From: Hanleya hanleyi
Lineage: Eukaryota > Mollusca > Polyplacophora > Lepidopleurida > Hanleyidae
DNA length: 64,000 nucleotides
Direction of reading: 5' to 3'
NCBI GenBank assembly: GCA_036873755.1
Contig: JAVTVY010020291.1
Location: 1-64,000 of the forward strand
Within the stretch, counting starts at the first letter, position 1; the number at the start of each line of letters is the position of its first letter. The notes under the pieces are model-generated. The model worked only from the letters and a program-made list of their open reading frames with translations. It had not been told where the DNA came from and ran no database searches. This document shows positions 50,064 to 61,082 of the stretch, piece after piece. Made by a program: the position numbers and the translations under genes.

Positions 50064-51339
50064 GGATATTTTCATGAGACTATTAGGAATGGACAACTCC
50101 ATACAAGATGTTTTCATCACATTGGTCTGACTGGAAATCTCAAAACAATATGTTCCAGTAAGAGTAACAGGAAAGGACCGCTCTACACAAGATGTTTCCA
50201 TGAGATGGTGAGGAATGGACAACTTCATGCATGATGTTTCCATGAGACTGATGGACAACTCCATACAGGCTGTTTCCAGGAGACTGGCAGGAATGGACAA
50301 ATTCATGTAGGATGTTCCCATGAGAATGGCAGGAATGGACAACTCTACAAGAAAGTTTCGATGAGACTGGCAGGAATGGACAACTCCACACAGAATGTTT
50401 CCAACTGGCAAGAATGTACAACTCCATAAAGGATTTTTCCAGGAGACTGGCAGGAATGGACAACTCCATGCAGAATGTTTCCAGTAGACTTACAGGAATG
50501 ACAACTCCATGCAGAATGTTTCCACAAGACTAACAGCAATGGACAACACCATACAGGATATGTTTCCATGACACTGACAGGAATGGACAGCTCCATACAG
50601 GATTTTTCCATGAGACTGGTAGGAATGGACAACTCTATGCAGAATGCTTCCTGGGGACTGACAGGAGTGACAACTCCAGGCAGGATGTTTTCGCAAGACT
50701 AACATGAATGGACATACAGGATGTTTGCATGACACTGACAGGAATGGACAACACCGTACAGGATGTTTTCATGACACTAACAGGAATGGCAACTCCATAC
50801 AGGATGTTTCCATGACACTGACAGGAATGGACTACTCCATTTAGGATGTTTCCAACTGGCAGGAATGGACAACTGCATGCAGAATGTATTCAAGAGACTG
50901 ACAGGAATGTACAACTGCATACAGGATGTTTCCATGTGATTGACGGGAATGGACAACTCATTACAGTATATTTCCAGGAGATTGACAGGAATGGACCACT
51001 CAATTTTGAATGTTTCCATGAGACTGACAGCAATAGACAACTCCATGCATAATGTTTCCATGAGACTGGCAGGAATGGACAAATCAATACAGCAGGTTTC
51101 CAGGAGACTGACAGCAATGGACAACTCCATACAGAATATTCTCATGAGACTGACAGGAATGAACTACTCCATTCAGGATGTCTCCAACTGGCAGGAATGG
51201 ACAACTCCATACTGGATGTTTCCATGAGACTGACAGGAATGGACAACACCATGTAGTATATTTCCAGGAGATTGACAGAAATGGGCAACTCCATACAGAA
51301 TATTCCAATGAGACTGACAGGAATTAACTACTCCATTCA
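50064..51339. repeat. Higher-order repeat block B, copy 2 (1276 bp)
   Basis: This is the near-identical partner of 48788-50063; only scattered single-base differences were noticed. The next marker copy begins at about 51340. Confidence 0.85.
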
Positions 51340-54300
51340 GGATATTTTCATGAGACTATTAGGAATGGACAACTCCATACAAGATGTTTTCATCACATTG
51401 ATTTGACTGGAAATCTCAAAACAATATGTTCCAGTAAGACTAACAGGAAAGGACCCCTCTATACAAGATGTTTCCATGAGATGGTGAGGAATGGACAACT
51501 TCATGCATGATGTTTCCATGAGAATGATGGACAACTCTATACAGGCTGTTTCCAGGAGACTGGCAGGAATGGACAACTTCATGTAGGATGTTCCCATGAG
51601 ACTGGCAGGAATGGACAACTGCCACAGAATGTTTCCAACTGGTAAGAATGTACAACTCCATTCAGAATGTTCCCAAGAGACTGACAGGAATGGACGACTC
51701 CATACAGAAAGTTTCATGAGACTAACAGCGATGAACAACTTAATAGAGGATGTTCCCATATGACTCACAGGAATGGACAATTCAATACAGGATGTTCCCA
51801 TAAAACTGACAGGAATGGACAGGCAGACAGGAAAAGACAACTCCAAAAGGATGTTTCCATCAGACCAATATAAATGAAAAACACATTACAGGCTGTTCCC
51901 ATATTAAACCTCATTTCTCTCACTCTCCATAAGACTGACAGGAATGGACAGATGAAAACAGGATGTTGGGATAACTCCTCCATACGACATGCTTGCATAA
52001 GATATGCAGGAATGAACAGATAGACAACTCCAGGCTGGAAATTCCCATAAGACTGACAGGAATGGATATCGTGATTCAGGATGTTCCCATATGTATGTGT
52101 CATAGTATCTCATTGCCTAACAATCTATACGACTGAGCTGAGTGGTTAAATCCATACAGGATATGTCCATGAGACTGACAGGAATGGACAAGTCCATGCA
52201 GGATCTTTCCAAGGGACTGGCAGAATTAGACAATTCCATACGGGTTGTTTTCATGAGACTAACAGGGATGGACAACTCCATGCAGGATGTTTTCATTAGA
52301 CTGCCAAGAATGGATAACATTAGATAGCATGTTTGCATGAGACTGGCAGGAATGCACAACTCCATATAGGATGTTTCCATGAGACTGGCAGGATTGGACA
52401 ACTCCATGCAGGATGTTTCCATGAGACTGGCAGGAATGAGCAACTTCATGCAGGATGTTTCCAACTGGCAGGAATGGACAACTTCATGCAGAATGTATTC
52501 AAGAGACTCGCAGGAATGTACAACTGCATGCAGGATGTTTCCATGTGACTGACGGGAATGGACAACTCAATACAGTATATTTCCAGGAGATTGGCAGGAA
52601 TGGACCACTCCATTTTGGATGTTTCTAACAGACTGCCAGCAATAGACAACTCCATGCAGAAAGTTTCCATGAGACTGACAGGAATGGACAAATCAATATA
52701 GCAGGTTTCCAGGCGACTGACAGCAATGAACAACTCCATACAGAATATTCCCATGAGACTGACAGGAAGAAACTACTCCATTCAGGATATTTTCATGAAA
52801 CTATTAGGAATGGACAACTCCATACAAGATGTTTTCATCACATTGATCTGACTGGAAATCTCAAAACAATATGTTCCAGTAAGACTAACAGTAAGACTGG
52901 CAGGAATGGACAACTTCATGTAGGATGTTCCCATGAGAATGGCAGGAATGGACAACTCTACAAGAAAGTTTCGATGAGACTGACAGGAATGGACAACTCC
53001 ACACAGAATGTTTCCAACTGGCAAGAATGTACAACTCCATTCAGGATGTTCCCAAGAGACTGACAGGAATGGACGACTCCATACAGAAAGTTTTATGAGA
53101 CTACCAGTGATGAACAACTTAATAGAGGATGTTCCAATATGACTCACAGGAATGAACAATTCAATTCAGGATGTTCCCATAAGACTGACAGGAGTGGACA
53201 GGCAGACAGGAATATACAACTCCAAAAGGATGTTTCCATCAGACCAATATGAATAAAAAACACATTACAGGATGTTCCCATATTAAACCTCATTTCTCTC
53301 ACTCTCCATAAGAATCACAGGAATGGACAGATGAAAACAGGATGTTGGGATAACTCCTCCATACAACATGCTTGCATAAGATATGCAGGAATGAAGAGAT
53401 AGACAACTCCAGGCTGGAAATTGCCATAAGACTAACAGGAATGGATATCGTGATTCAGGATGTTCCCATATGTATATGTGTCATAGTATCTCATTGCCTA
53501 ACAATCTATACGACTGAGCTGAGTGGTTAAATCCATGCAGGATCTTTCCAAGAGACTGGCGGAATTGGACAACTCCATACGGGGTGTTTTCACGAGACTA
53601 ACAGGGATGGACAACTCCATGCAGGATGTTTTCATTAGACTGGTAGGAATGGACAACTCCATGCAGGATGTTTCCATGAGACTGACGGGAATGGACAACT
53701 CCATACAGAATATTCCAGAAGATTGACAGGAGTGGACCATTCCATGTAGGATTGTTCCTTGAGACTGGTAGGAATGGACAACTCCATGCAGGATGTTTCC
53801 ATGAGACTGACAGGAATGGACAACTCCATACAGTATATTCCAGAAGATTGACAGGAGTGGACCATTCCATGTAGGATGGCTCCTTGAGACTGATAGGAAT
53901 GGACAACTCCATGCAGGGTGTTTCCATGAGACTGACGGGAATGGACAACTCCATACAGTGTATTTCCAGAAGATTGGCAGGATTGAACCACTCCATGTAG
54001 GATTTTTCCATGAGACTGACAGCAATTGACAACTCAATGCAGAATGTTTCCATGAGACTTGCAGGAATGGATAACTTAATGCAGGATGTTTCCATGAGAC
54101 TGACAGCAATGGACAACTCAATGCAGAATGTTTCCATGAGACTTGCAGGAATGGACAACTCAATGCAGGATGTTTCCATGAGACTTGCAGGAATGGACAA
54201 CTCAATGCAGAATGTTTCCATGAGACTTGCAGGAATGGACAACTCCATACAGCATGTTTCCATGAGACTGGCAGCAATGGACAACTTCATACAGAATATT

Positions 54301-55175
54301 CCCCTGAAACAGACAACTCAACACAAGATGTTACAATGAGTGTGACAACTTAATACACGGATGTTTCCATAAGACTGACACGAATGGACAACTCCATGCA
54401 GGGCGTTTTTATCAGATAGATATGAATGGAAATTTCAAAACAGTATGTTCCGATAAAACTGACATGAAAGGATACCTCCATACTGAACGTTTCCATGTGA
54501 GACTGACAGAAATGAACAACTCCATAAAGGATGTTTCCACGAGACTGGCAGGAATGGGCAACTCCATTCAGGATGTTTCCAACTGGCAGGAATGGACAAC
54601 TTCATGCAGAATGTATTCAAGAGACTGACAGGAATGGACAACTCATTACAGTATACTTCCAGGAGATTGACAGGCAAGGACCACTCCATTTTGAATGTTT
54701 CCATGAGACTGACAGCAATAGACAACTCCATGCAGAATGTTTCCATGAGACTGGCAGGAATGGACAAATCAATACAGCAGGTTTTCAGGAGACTGACATC
54801 AATGGACAACTCCATACAGAATATTCTCATGAGACTGACAGGAATGAACTACTCCATTCAGGATGTCTCCAACTAGCAGGAATGGACAACTCCATACTGG
54901 ATGTTTCCATGAGACTGACAGGAATGGACAACGCCATGCAGTATATTTCCAGGAGATTGACAGAAATGGACAACTCCATGCAGAGTGTTTCCATGAGATT
55001 GGCAATAATGGACAACCCCATACAGCATGTTTCCAGGAGACTGAGAGCAATGGACAACTCAATACAGGATGTTTCCAAAAGACTGACAGGAATGGGCAAC
55101 TCCATACAGGATATCTTCATCAGATAGATCTGAACGGAAATTTCTAAACGGTACCTTCCGATAAAACTGATAAGA

Positions 55176-55553
55176 ATGGATACTTCCATACAGGATGTTT
55201 CCGTGAGACTAATAGGAACGGACAACTTCATAGTGGGTGTTAACGCGAGACTGGCAGGAATGGGCAACTTCCTGGAGGATGTTTCCATGAGACTGACAGG
55301 AATGGACCACTCCGTTCAGGATGTCTCCAAGAGACTGGCAAGAATGGACAACTCCATGCAGGATATTTCCAGGAGACTAACGGAAAAGGACAACTCCATG
55401 CAGAATGTTTCCATGCGACTGGCGGGAATGGACAACTCAATACAGCGTGTTTCCAGGAGACTGGCTGCAATGGACGACTCCATACAGAATATTCCCATGA
55501 GACTGACAGGAATGAACTACTCCATTCAGGATGTCTCCAACTGGCAGGAATGA
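55176..55553 (+). other. Longest heptad-patterned open segment of the 42-bp array
   Basis: This is a 125-codon open segment made of 14-residue units such as VRLIGTDNFIVGVN, ARLAGMGNFLEDVS and KRLARMDNSMQDIS. The hydrophobic positions (third, sixth, tenth and thirteenth of each unit) stay L, I, M, V or F although other sites vary more than elsewhere in the array. This predicts a two-heptad coiled-coil repeat. There is no start context, splice site or flanking domain to show it is expressed, and it may be only a relic of an ancestral coding exon. Confidence 0.35.
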
Positions 55554-57675
55554 ACTACTCCATACAGCAATAGTCAACTCCATGCAGAAAGTTTCCATGA
55601 GACTGACAGGAATGGACAAATCAATATAGCAGGTTTCCAGGCGACTGACAGCAATAAACAACTCCATACAGAATATTCCAATGAGACTGACAGGAATGAA
55701 CTACTCCATTCAGGATATTTTCATGAGACTATTAGGAATGGACAACTCCATACAAGATGTTTTCATCACATTGATCTGACTGGAAATCTCGAAACAATAT
55801 GTTCCAGTAAGACTAACAGGAAAGGACCCCTCTATACAAGATGTTTCCATGAGATGGTGAGGAATGGACAACTTCATGCATGATGTTTCCATGAGACTGA
55901 TGGACAACTCCATACAGGCTGTTTCCAGGAGACTGGCAGGAATGGACAACTTCATGTAGGATGTTCCCATGAGAATGGCAGGAATGGACAACTCCACAAG
56001 AAAGTTTTGATGAGACTGGCAGGAATGGACAACTCCACACAGAATGTTTCCAACTGGCAAGAATGTACAACTCCATTCAGGATGTTTCCAAGAGACTGAC
56101 AGGAATGGACGACTCCATACAGAAAGTTTCATGAGACTAACAGTGATGAACAACTTAATAGAGGATGTTCCCATATGACTCACAGGAATGGACAATTCAA
56201 TACAGGATGTTCCCATAAGACTGACAGTAATGGACAGGCAGACAGGAATAGACAACTCCAAAAGGATGTTTCCATCAGACCAATATGAATGAAAAACACA
56301 TTACAGGATGTTCCCATATTAAACCTTAATTCTCTCTCTCTCCATAAGACTGACAGGAATGGACAGCTGAAAACAGGATGTTGGGATAACTCCTCCATAC
56401 ATCATGCTTGCATAAGATATTCAGGAATGAACAGATAGATAACTCCAGGCTGAAAATTCCCATAAGACTGACAGGACAAGTCCATGCAGGATGTTTCCAA
56501 GAGACTGGCAGAATTGGACAACTCCATAAGGGGCGTTTTCATGAGACTAACAGGGATGAACAACTCCATGCAGGATGTTTTCATTAGACTGCCAAGAATA
56601 GATAACACTATATGGCATGTTTGCATGAGACTGACAGGAATGCACAACTCCATACAGGATGTTTCCATGAGACTGGGAGGAATGGACAACTCCATGCAGG
56701 ATGTTTCCATGAGACTGGCAGGAATGGACAATTCCATTCAGGATGTTTCCATGAGACTGACGGTAATGGACAACTCCATATAGTATATTCCAGGAGATTG
56801 GCAGGAGTGGAACATTCCATGTAGGATGGCTCCTTGAGACTGGTAGAAATGTACAACTGGATGCAGGATGTTTCCATGTGACTGACGGGAATGGACAACT
56901 CAATACAGTATATTTTCAGGAGATTGGCAGGAATGGACCACTCCATGTAGGACTTTTCCATGAGACTGACAGCAATGGACAACTCCATACAGCATGATTT
57001 CATGACACTGTCAGGAATGGAGAACTCTAGCAGGATGTTTTCATGACACAAACAGGAATGGGCAACACAATAAAGGATGTTACAATGAGAGTGACAACTC
57101 AATACAGGATGTTTCCATAAGACTGGCACGAATGGACAACTCCATACAGGGTATTTTCATCAGATAGATCTGAATGGAAATTTCAAAACAGTATCTTCCG
57201 ATAAAACTGACATGAAAGGATACCTCCATACAGAAAGTTTCCATATCAGACTGACAGGAATGGACAACTCCATAAAGGATGTTTCCAAGAGACTGGCAGG
57301 AATGGCAACTCTATGAAGGATGTTTCCATGAGACTGACAGAAATGGACTACTCCATTCAGGATGTTTCCAACTGGCAGGAATGGACAACTTCATGCAGAA
57401 TGTATTCTAGAGACTGGCAGGAATGTACAACTGCATGCAGGATGTTTCCATGTGACTGACGGGAATGGACAACTCAATACAGTATATTTCCAGGAGATTG
57501 GCAGGAATGGACCACTCCATTTTGGATGTTTCTAAGAGACTGACAGCAATAGACAACTCCATGCAGAAGGTTTCCATGAGACTGACAGGAATGGACAAAT
57601 CAATATAGCAGGTTTCCAGGCGACTGACAGCAATGAACAACTCCATACAGAATATTCCAATGAGACTGACAGGAA

Positions 57676-57802
57676 TGATCTTTACTAGTGAAGGGGCTAA
57701 CTACGGTGACGGCCAGAATGCTAGTGGGCAATCCCGGTTATTGATTCGTTTTCTCGTAAACACCACGACTGGTCTTGCTCGTACACGTTACACGTAGAAA
57801 AC
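57676..57802 (+). mobile_element. Candidate 5' LTR remnant or leader of a Gypsy element
   Basis: The 42-bp array stops at about 57678 and non-array sequence starts. A TG at 57676-57677 and a CA at 57791-57792 could bound a ~117-bp LTR just upstream of the primer-binding site. The gap of 10 bases to the PBS and the atypical TGATC start leave open that this is a truncated LTR. The 3' LTR lies beyond the window, so it cannot be confirmed here. Confidence 0.35.
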
Positions 57803-57820
57803 TGGTGGCAGCGGTGGGAT
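57803..57820 (+). other. Primer-binding site, tRNA-Leu type
   Basis: TGGTGGCAGCGGTGGGAT begins with TGG (complement of the tRNA CCA end) and is complementary to the 3' end of a eukaryotic tRNA-Leu of the type ending ATCCCACCGCTGCCA. It lies 43 bases upstream of the first gag ATG, the expected place for minus-strand primer binding. Confidence 0.75.
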
Positions 57821-57862
57821 CTGGCCGGATCTACAACAGAAGAGAACAACTGACTACTAGAG

Positions 57863-58383
57863 ATGACCGACATCGACGTGCCGACAACACCATTAACCAT
57901 GAGTTTCCAAGCGACACCACCGAGACGTCCGGACATGGCGGGTCTACGGGCTATCCTGCAGAGAAGGGAGCGATCGACGATGGGGTCACCTGTTTCAGCG
58001 ACTTTGGCGACGACAGAAGACGTGAGACCGGTGGGAGCACCGTCCGAGCTGTCAACGCCCGCCATCGTCGAGACTGAGACTTCGTCCACCATCCAAGTGC
58101 TACTAGAGGGCCTCAAGAGCTTACAGGCACAGATGCAAACAATGCAGGCGACCTTCAATCAGACGACGATGGGAGCCCCAGCGCACACGTCCACGCCCAG
58201 GGTAGAAGAGAAGGGTACTGCCAGAACCCCCATAGACTAGCCTATACGGGAACAGACGAGGACGGGAAGACAACCACGCCGGGGATGCTGGAGGTGCGGA
58301 GAAGACGGCCATTTTAGCGCGGCGTGCCCTAGACGTTCACCCTCTCCGCCCCCGAGACGATCGTCCGGGTCCGGGAACCCACC
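57863..58383 (+). pseudogene. gag: Gypsy gag: short N-terminal part, in-frame stop, zinc knuckle
   Basis: The ATG at 57863 opens a 125-codon frame (starting MTDIDVPTTP) with a short coiled-coil-like stretch rich in Leu, Gln and Met near residues 85-108. It ends at a TAG at 58238-58240. The same frame then continues to a CCHC zinc knuckle (C-x2-C-x4-H-x4-C, 58286-58327) followed by a basic, proline-rich tail. Gag of Ty3/Gypsy elements normally has a capsid region of a few hundred residues before the knuckle; that region is absent. The gene is therefore internally deleted and interrupted. Readthrough of the TAG is possible in principle, but its position upstream of the knuckle favours a mutation. 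The protein would package element RNA. Confidence 0.7.
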
Positions 58384-60054
58384 AAAGCCCCAGGGGCCGA
58401 AGCCTGCGCTTCATAATCAGGGGGAAGCAAGGATATACCTACCCGCGTCTATCGGGCCGGTGAAGGTGATGTGTTGTGTGGACTCCGGAGCATCTATCTC
58501 CTTGATCACCTGCCGGATATGGGAACAGCTTGACCCAGATGTGAAACCAATCCTTCGAGACTCCCGGTACCAGTCCATCAAGGTAGCTGACGGTTCCCAT
58601 ATGCCCTTACTCGGAGAGGGAGACTTCAGAATATCGATCCGAGGGACGGTGTGGAAGCACACGCTGGTTGTGGGAGACTTGTCCATCGACGCCATCTTCG
58701 GGTACGACTTCCTGTATCGTCACGGCTGTATACGCAAGAGGCCATCGATTGAAGCTGGGAGGCAAGTGCCTGCAATGCGAGGTTGTAGGAAGTTTCGATT
58801 GTTATCGTTTGGCCCTGGCAGAGATCATACCGCCTAGAACCCAGATGCTTGCCCCGGCGAGGGTGGAAGACGCACCGCCGGGGGAAATTGGACTAGTAGA
58901 GGGGGAGCTCGCGTTTACCGAAAAGACCGGCCTAGTCCTGGCGAGAACACTTTCTCGAGTTGCATCGGATGGTAGTGTGCCTATACGTATGCTGAACGCT
59001 TCCGATGAGTCCACAGTCATTCACGCTGGTACCTTCTGTGGTAGTATGTCCACACTGGGGGATGTTCCGGAAGATCCTACAGAGCCGAGGGCGCGGACGA
59101 CGACCCTGCCAGCATATATGCAGCCTCTGTTAGAGAAGTCCAAGGACGGCCTGAATGCAGCCCAGTTGAGGGAAGTTGAACAAATGCTGAGTCGACACGC
59201 TGGGTTGTTTGCTGCCGATGACGATGACCTTGGACGTACGACCAAGGTGCAGCATCAAATAAAGACGGGGAATGCACCCCCGATTCGTATTCCACCTAGA
59301 AGACCGCCCCTTCATGCCCGATGGGAGATCGACAAGCAGGTTGACGAGATGTTACGACGAGGTGTGGTCGAGCCCTCCGAGGGACCGTGGTCGTCCCCTG
59401 TCGTCCTGGTGAAGAATCGGGACCTGAATGACGTCACAGAGAAAGACGCATATCCTCTGCCGAGGATCGATGACAGTCTTGACGCGCTGAACGGGGCCCA
59501 GTGGTGGTCTACCCTCGACTTCATGTCCGGATACTGGCAAGTTGAATTGGCGCCTGAGGATCGATGCAAGTCCGCGTTTGCTTCCAGGAAAGGCCTTTAC
59601 CAATTCCGCGTTATGCCGTTCGGGCTGTGCAACGCCCCGGGAACCTTCGAACGCCTGATGGAAGCGATATTGGCCGGTCTGCACTACGAGACTTGCCTCA
59701 TTTACCTCGACGATATCATCGTGTTCGGGAAGACGTTTACCGAGATGCTGGCCAACTTGGAGGTGGTGTTCCAGAGACTACAGCTTCACGGGCTTAAGTT
59801 GAAACCCTCCAAGTGTGTCATTGGCGCCCGAAAAGTCACCTACCTGGGACACGTCGTGTCCGGCGCTGGTATCGAGACGGAGCCGGAGAAAGTCCAGGCT
59901 GTGAGAGACTGGCCCACCCCAGTCTCCCAGACCGAGGTACGGAGTTTCCTCGGATTATGTAGCTATTATCGGAGGTTCGTCAAAGACTTTGCGACCGTGG
60001 CAGCGCCCCTGTATCAACTTCCCCAGAAGGAGAAGAGCTTTGTGTGGACCGACG
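58384..60054 (+). repeat. Internal tandem duplication, first copy (1671 bp)
   Basis: The sequence from AAAGCCCCAGGGGCCGAAGC onward recurs starting at 60055. Only two substitutions (59773/61443 region and 60012/61682) and one single-base deletion (near 61062) were noticed between copies. The copy spans the gag tail, protease and N-terminal RT. Confidence 0.95.
58460..58837 (+). pseudogene. pro: Gypsy aspartic protease, first copy
   Basis: The frame is continuous with the zinc-knuckle part of gag. The retropepsin active site Asp-Ser-Gly-Ala-Ser is encoded at 58481-58495. The later IFGYDFL motif (about 58693-58713) corresponds to the conserved hydrophobic-Gly-x-Asp flap-distal motif of Ty3/Gypsy proteases. 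The enzyme would cleave the gag-pol polyprotein. After about 58735 the similarity to the expected linker (HRLKLGGKCLQC) moves to another frame, so this frame ends in an unrelated tail. The same frame break is present in the second copy. Confidence 0.8.
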
Positions 60055-60134
60055 AAAGCCCCAGGGGCCGAAGCCTGCGCTTCATAATCAGGGGGAAGCA
60101 AGGATATACCTACCCGCGTCTATCGGGCCGGTGA
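58668..60134 (+). pseudogene. pol: Gypsy reverse transcriptase, first (truncated) copy
   Basis: From about 58740 this frame encodes the protease-RT linker, then RT. Visible motifs are a PLPRIDD block, STLDFMSGYWQ (motif A Asp), MPFGLCNAPGTFERLM and YLDD (59703-59714), followed by the thumb sequence YLGHVVSG and SFLGLCSYYRRFV. The block between VVLVKN and LNDVTEKD is shorter than usual by roughly a dozen residues. The ORF leaves RT at the duplication junction near 60055 and ends in an out-of-frame tail at 60134. It lacks RNase H and integrase. It would copy RNA into DNA if complete; as it stands it is broken. Confidence 0.85.
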
Positions 60135-60508
60135 AGGTGATGTGTTGTGTGGACTCCGGAGCATCTATCTCCTTGATCACCTGCCGGATATGGGAACAGC
60201 TTGACCCAGATGTGAAACCAATCCTTCGAGACTCCCGGTACCAGTCCATCAAGGTAGCTGACGGTTCCCATATGCCCTTACTCGGAGAGGGAGACTTCAG
60301 AATATCGATCCGAGGGACGGTGTGGAAGCACACGCTGGTTGTGGGAGACTTGTCCATCGACGCCATCTTCGGGTACGACTTCCTGTATCGTCACGGCTGT
60401 ATACGCAAGAGGCCATCGATTGAAGCTGGGAGGCAAGTGCCTGCAATGCGAGGTTGTAGGAAGTTTCGATTGTTATCGTTTGGCCCTGGCAGAGATCATA
60501 CCGCCTAG
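60131..60508 (+). pseudogene. pro: Gypsy aspartic protease, second copy
   Basis: This is the duplicate of 58460-58837, with the active-site Asp-Ser-Gly-Ala-Ser at about 60152-60166 and the same frame break downstream. It lies in the middle of pol, where a protease is not expected, and so marks the tandem duplication. Confidence 0.8.
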
Positions 60509-61082
60509 AACCCAGATGCTTGCCCCGGCGAGGGTGGAAGACGCACCGCCGGGGGAAATTGGACTAGTAGAGGGGGAGCTCGCGTTTACCGAAAAGACCG
60601 GCCTAGTCCTGGCGAGAACACTTTCTCGAGTTGCATCGGATGGTAGTGTGCCTATACGTATGCTGAACGCTTCCGATGAGTCCACAGTCATTCACGCTGG
60701 TACCTTCTGTGGTAGTATGTCCACACTGGGGGATGTTCCGGAAGATCCTACAGAGCCGAGGGCGCGGACGACGACCCTGCCAGCATATATGCAGCCTCTG
60801 TTAGAGAAGTCCAAGGACGGCCTGAATGCAGCCCAGTTGAGGGAAGTTGAACAAATGCTGAGTCGACACGCTGGGTTGTTTGCTGCCGATGACGATGACC
60901 TTGGACGTACGACCAAGGTGCAGCATCAAATAAAGACGGGGAATGCACCCCCGATTCGTATTCCACCTAGAAGACCGCCCCTTCATGCCCGATGGGAGAT
61001 CGACAAGCAGGTTGACGAGATGTTACGACGAGGTGTGGTCGAGCCCTCCGAGGGACCGTGGTCGCCCCTGTCGTCCTGGTGA
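60339..61082 (+). pseudogene. pol: Protease-RT linker and RT N-terminus, second copy
   Basis: This is the duplicate of the start of 58668-60134. It stops at 61082 because one base is missing near 61062 (GTCGCCCC instead of GTCGTCCCC in the first copy). The frame therefore shifts just before the RT fingers and continues in the frame of 61058-63613. Confidence 0.85.

Larger units (their letters stand above)
45101..57678. repeat. 42-bp tandem array with higher-order structure (~300 copies)
   Basis: The unit is AGACTGACAGGAATGGACAA plus CTCCATACAGGATGTTTCCATG, 42 bp in total. It repeats with 10-30% variation for about 12.6 kb. The length is divisible by 3, and two + frames and all three - frames of the consensus lack stops, so many long ORFs appear on both strands (up to 259 codons). 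One + frame reads MRLTGMDNSIQDVS, with hydrophobic residues spaced 3-4-3-4. Frameshifting indels, and inserts such as a TTAAACCTTA plus (TC)n block, interrupt it every few hundred bases, so no intact protein gene is claimed. The left edge begins partway through a higher-order block, and the right edge is cut by a retrotransposon. Confidence 0.95.

Noticed and set aside
53498..54277. 259-codon minus-strand ORF and dozens of similar ORFs across 45-57.7 kb
   Set aside because: They are products of a 42-bp unit with no stops in all three minus frames. Similar ORFs occur in several frames of the same DNA and are broken by indels between blocks.
58802..59684. Minus-strand ORFs over the Gypsy pol region
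   Set aside because: Shadows of the GC-rich pol coding sequence; they duplicate exactly in the second copy and carry no domain.
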